Shown here: positions 1 to 64,000 of the stretch, one piece after another
Position numbering within the stretch: position 1 is the first letter of the stretch
How the letters are laid out: every line of letters begins with the position of its first letter
Origin: Paulinella micropora
Taxonomy: Eukaryota; Cercozoa; Imbricatea; Euglyphida
DNA: 64,000 nt
Reading direction: 5' to 3'
NCBI GenBank assembly: GCA_009731375.1
Contig: BJOX01000059.1
Location: 432,584-496,583 of the forward strand
Translations under genes and position numbers: made by a program
The notes under the pieces: model-generated
Told to the model about the DNA's origin: nothing
The model's input: only the letters and a program-made list of their open reading frames with translations
The model's database searches: none

Positions 1-335
1 AGCTTCTGATTTCGTCAACCAGGAAGTCTGTGGGTAAAGTATTAACCCGATGCCCAGCTAAGCCGTGATGTTTGCACGGAAGGGACTGATACAGGCAATA
101 CCAAAGCTCCCTAGTACCAGGCGGGGCCAGGGCTCGTTCCATAAAGCGCCCCTTGCAGAACGAGCTCCCACCTCCATTACAGAGGGCCCAGTAAGCAGAT
201 GGAGTTTCGAGACTGTTCGACAGTCTAGTATAAACCGACAGAGCACTGTGGGTTTTATTCCGGGCTCAACAAGCGAGAAAGGGCACCCTGAGGGAACAGG
301 ATTGTGCTTCCCGTCGCTATTTCGGCATGTGACTT
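1..335 (-). mobile_element. Family B copy, window-edge
   Basis: AGCTTCTGATTTCGTCAACC to CGGCATGTGACTTA, then (GATA)n. The constant end lies outside the window. Confidence 0.85.
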
Positions 336-496
336 AGATAGATAGATAGATATATAGATAGATATATAGATAGATAGATAGATACCTGAGCCGAGCCTGA
401 TTTCGCCACTTTGATGTCCAACACTAAGTAGATACATAAGTAAAGTAAGTAAGTAAGTATGTATGTATGTATACATGTAAGTATGTAAGTATGCAT
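336..496. repeat. (GATA)n / (TAAG)n with a short island
   Basis: Island CCTGAGCCGAGCCTGATTTC at 386-425; not assigned. Confidence 0.8.
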
Positions 497-709
497 GAGA
501 AGTTCCTTGTCCTTAAGTACAACGAGCAATGACTTCAAGCGCTTCTATCTCAGTCAATATTTGCATCTACAACCTGTGTTATAGCTCATTAGAAAGCTCT
601 TGCTTAGAGCTTTCAAATGAGCCACTACACAAGCCCTCAAGATCAGAACCGGCTGAGAACAAAAAGTTTGAAATGATTGCTCATTGTGGTTAAGGACAAG
701 GAACTTCTC
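497..709. mobile_element. Family A foldback (MITE-like)
   Basis: GAGAAGTTCCTTGTCCTTAA to TTAAGGACAAGGAACTTCTC: about 20-bp near-perfect terminal inverted repeats extending imperfectly inwards. The best-preserved copy. Confidence 0.85.
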
Positions 710-893
710 CTGTACGTATGTGATGTTGCAATTGTGAATTAAGTAAGTAAGTAAGTAAGTATGTAAGTTAGTAAGTAAGTAAGTAAGTATGTATGTATGT
801 ATGTATGTATGTACAACACTCAGTAGGTAAGTAAGTGTGCATGTGTGTCTGTATAGATAAATAGATAGATAGACTGTGATGTCCAAGATAGAT

Positions 894-1027
894 GAGATAT
901 CGACTAATGTCAGAAAAAAGGAGCTTCTGATTTCGTCAACCAAGGAAGTCTGTGGGTAAAGTATTAACCCGATGCCCAGCTAAGCCGTGATGATTGCACG
1001 GAAGGGACTGATACAGGCGATACCAAA
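894..1027 (-). mobile_element. Family B copy running into a gap
   Basis: Constant end GAGATATCGACTAATGTC then sequence to TACCAAA, cut by the gap 1028-1504; 35 bases matching the start of the family reappear at 1505-1539. Confidence 0.8.
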
Positions 1028-1539
1028 NNNNNNNNNNNNNNNNNNNNNNNNNNNNNNNNNNNNNNNNNNNNNNNNNNNNNNNNNNNNNNNNNNNNNNNNN
1101 NNNNNNNNNNNNNNNNNNNNNNNNNNNNNNNNNNNNNNNNNNNNNNNNNNNNNNNNNNNNNNNNNNNNNNNNNNNNNNNNNNNNNNNNNNNNNNNNNNNN
1201 NNNNNNNNNNNNNNNNNNNNNNNNNNNNNNNNNNNNNNNNNNNNNNNNNNNNNNNNNNNNNNNNNNNNNNNNNNNNNNNNNNNNNNNNNNNNNNNNNNNN
1301 NNNNNNNNNNNNNNNNNNNNNNNNNNNNNNNNNNNNNNNNNNNNNNNNNNNNNNNNNNNNNNNNNNNNNNNNNNNNNNNNNNNNNNNNNNNNNNNNNNNN
1401 NNNNNNNNNNNNNNNNNNNNNNNNNNNNNNNNNNNNNNNNNNNNNNNNNNNNNNNNNNNNNNNNNNNNNNNNNNNNNNNNNNNNNNNNNNNNNNNNNNNN
1501 NNNNAATGTCAGAAAAAAGGAGCTTCTGATTTCGTCAAA

Positions 1540-1630
1540 AGATAGATAGATAGATAGATGCATAGATAGATGGATAGATCGATAGATGGATAGATGGATG
1601 GATGGATGGAAGGATGGATGGATGGATGGA

Positions 1631-1680
<50 letters not shown>

Positions 1681-1701
1681 TAGATAGATAGATAGATAGA
1701 T
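1540..1701. repeat. (GATA)n / (GGAT)n tract
   Basis: Separates two family B copies. Confidence 0.95.
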
Positions 1702-2014
1702 GAGATATCGACTAATGTCAGAAAAAAGGAGCTTCTGATTTCGTCAACCAAGGAAGTCTGTGGGTAAAGTATTAACCCGATGCCCAGCTAAGCCGTGATG
1801 TTTGCACGGAAGGGACTGATACAGGCGATACCAAAGCTCCCTAGTACCAGGCGGGGCCAGGGCTCGTTCCATAAGCGCCCCTTGCAGAACGAGCTCCCAC
1901 CTCCATTACAGAGGACCCAGTAAGCAGATGGAGTTTCGAGACTGTTCGACAGTCTAGTATAAACCGACAGAGCACTGTGGGTTTTATTCCGGGCTCAACA
2001 AGCGAGAAAGGGCA
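1702..2014 (-). mobile_element. Family B copy, truncated
   Basis: GAGATATCGACTAATGTC to GCGAGAAAGGGCA, then (TA)n. Confidence 0.85.
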
Positions 2015-2046
2015 AGATATATATATATATGTATATATATATTTAC

Positions 2047-2099
<53 letters not shown>

Positions 2100-2299
2100 C
2101 AGATAGATAACCTGAAGTACTGAGGCTGATTTGTGGAAAGAGATAGATAGATAGATAGATAGATACATAGATAGATAGATAGTAGATAGATAGATAGATA
2201 GATAGATAGATGGATAGATGGATAGATGAATAGATGGATGGACGGATGGAAGGATGGATGGTTGGATGGAATAGCTAGCTAGCTAGCTAGCTAGCTAGC

Positions 2300-2362
<63 letters not shown>

Positions 2363-2421
2363 CCTGAAGTACTGAGGCTGATCTGTGGAAAGAGATAGAT
2401 AGATAGATAGATAGATAGATG

Positions 2422-2474
<53 letters not shown>

Positions 2475-2507
2475 CCTGCAGTACTGAGGCTGATCTGTGG
2501 AAAGAGT

Positions 2508-2554
<47 letters not shown>

Positions 2555-2960
2555 CCTGAAGTACTGAGGCTGATTTGTGGAAAGAGATACCGAGCATTTA
2601 CCTACATACATACACACATACATACATACATACATACATACATACATACATACATACACATTGCATGATATGCATACATACACACATACATACATACTTA
2701 CACATTGCATGATATGCATACATACATACATACATACATACACACATACATACACACATACATACACACATACACAATGCATACATACATACATACATAC
2801 ATACATACACACATACATACATACTTACACATTGCAATATATGCATACATACATACATACATACATACATACATACATACATGCATACATACATACATAC
2901 ATACATACATACATACATACGTACGTACATACATACATACATACATATATGACATACATG
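2015..2960. repeat. (GATA)n then (TACA)n with a recurrent 35-bp insert
   Basis: AACCTGAAGTACTGAGGCTG ATTTGTGGAAAGAG recurs at 2106, 2359, 2473 and 2552 between (GATA)n blocks: sense CTCTTTCCACAAATCAGCCT. It behaves like the exon copies elsewhere and may be one, but the frame is unclear. Confidence 0.8.
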
Positions 2961-3232
2961 AAATAACATAAACATATCATACCTTTGCGGTTATGGTCGG
3001 GTTGGCTCCCGTGTGTGCACAATGTTTAACGGGTGTTTACATACATAACGTACATAACGTATATAAAATAACATCCATATTATACCGTTGCGGTTATGGT
3101 GTGGTCCCCGTGTGTGCACAATGTTTAACGTGTGTGTGTAAATTACATAACGTACATACACATACCGTTGCGGTTATGGTCGGATTGGTCCCCGTGTGCA
3201 CAATGTTCAACGTGTGTGTGTAGTGGTAGTAC
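2961..3232. repeat. ACCGTTGCGGTTATGGTCGG minisatellite
   Basis: Three ~90-bp units (2986, 3081, 3165) with CCGTGTGTGCACAATGTTTA ACG. Not recognised; minus-strand frames are open. Confidence 0.75.
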
Positions 3233-3267
3233 ACACTTCGGCTGTAGGTGATGGAGATGGTCCTATA
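3233..3267 (-). repeat. Downstream copy of the 3.67-kb exon
   Basis: Repeats the exon from just after the acceptor, with scattered substitutions, and runs into (TG)-rich sequence. The foldback family A copy at 3269 abuts it directly. Confidence 0.6.
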
Positions 3268-3268
3268 A

Positions 3269-3480
3269 GAGAAGTTCGTATTTCTTAAATACAATGAACA
3301 ATGACTTCAAGCGCGATCTCAGTCAGTATTTGCTTCTACAAGCTTGTGTTATGGCTCACTAGAAAGCTCTTGATGAGAGCTTTCAAACGAGCCACTACAC
3401 AAGCCGCAAAAGATCAGAACCGGCTGAGAAGGAAACGTTTGAAGTCATTGCTCATTTTGTTTAAGTACAATGAACTTCTC
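3269..3480. mobile_element. Family A foldback (MITE-like)
   Basis: Begins GAGAAGTTC and ends GAACTTCTC. The left half (AATGACTTCAAGCG) and right half (GAAGTCATT) are imperfect inverted repeats around a centre holding AGAAAGCTCTTGAT and AGAGCTTTC. No coding capacity. Diverged relative to the 497 and 24346 copies. Confidence 0.75.
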
Positions 3481-3654
3481 AAGAAGGTAAGTAGTGAGTA
3501 AGTAAAGTAAGTAAAGTAAGTAAAGAAATAGGGAAATGTTGCACGTGTGTGTGTGCACAATGTTTAACGTGTGTGTGTGTGTAAGTAAGTAAGTCAGTGA
3601 GTGAGTGAGTAAGTATGCACCATGTTTTAAGGTGTGTGTGTAGTGGTGGTAGAC

Positions 3655-63924
<60,270 letters not shown>

Positions 63925-63956
63925 CTATCGATAGATAGATAGATAGATAGATAGAT

Positions 63957-63996
<40 letters not shown>

Positions 63997-64000
63997 GTAG
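63925..64000. repeat. (GATA)n to window end
   Basis: Intron tract; the gene continues beyond the window. Confidence 0.9.

Overview
This is a eukaryotic nuclear window. Most of it is microsatellite: (GATA)n, (TACA)n, (TAAG)n, (TAGG)n, (AAT)n, (CTGT)n, (CA)n, (GA)n and poly-A. It is broken by small islands of complex sequence and 12 assembly gaps. There are no ordinary long genes, and the long reading frames are translated microsatellites. GT-AG introns, a tRNA-derived SINE and non-LTR retrotransposon tails point to an intron-rich protist, alga or invertebrate. I cannot name the species.

The main result is that the islands on the minus strand are exons. Read from high to low coordinate, about 48 pieces of 14-163 nt from 63.9 kb to 3.65 kb are each bounded by AG and GT. 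They encode successive strands of fibronectin type III (FN3) domains, and split codons join correctly from exon to exon (for example 43.63>43.40>41.90 kb; 39.04>38.20>33.63>29.77>28.63>26.75>26.37>24.22>22.95>21.36 kb; 11.09>10.86>10.24>9.33>6.76>5.67>5.35 kb). I therefore read the window as the inside of one giant, intron-inflated gene for a multi-FN3, probably extracellular or cell-surface protein. Under 5% of the window is coding. Both gene ends lie outside the window, and two clear breaks in the chain (13.0>11.1 kb and 5.3>3.9 kb) fall where assembly gaps lie.

Many exons are surrounded by fragments of themselves under a strict rule: copies of the exon's 5' part (with its acceptor) lie upstream, and copies of its 3' part (with its donor) lie downstream. 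The largest case is about 23 copies of one 3' splice site over 3.2 kb (30.0-33.2 kb). The microsatellites start within a few bases of the splice sites and often continue the splice-site motif itself (GTAAGT into (AAGT)n, GTATGT into (ATGT)n).

The introns also hold dispersed elements: a foldback MITE-like family (A, five copies); family B (about 540 bp), which shares its (CTAT)n-tailed end with a 5'-truncated non-LTR retrotransposon family (F); a tRNA-headed SINE with an (ATT)n tail (C); a 493-bp tandem element; a roughly 1.2-kb family with internal repeats (D); and a two-hairpin element (E) present eight times, always in one orientation, usually 20-70 nt upstream of an FN3 exon.
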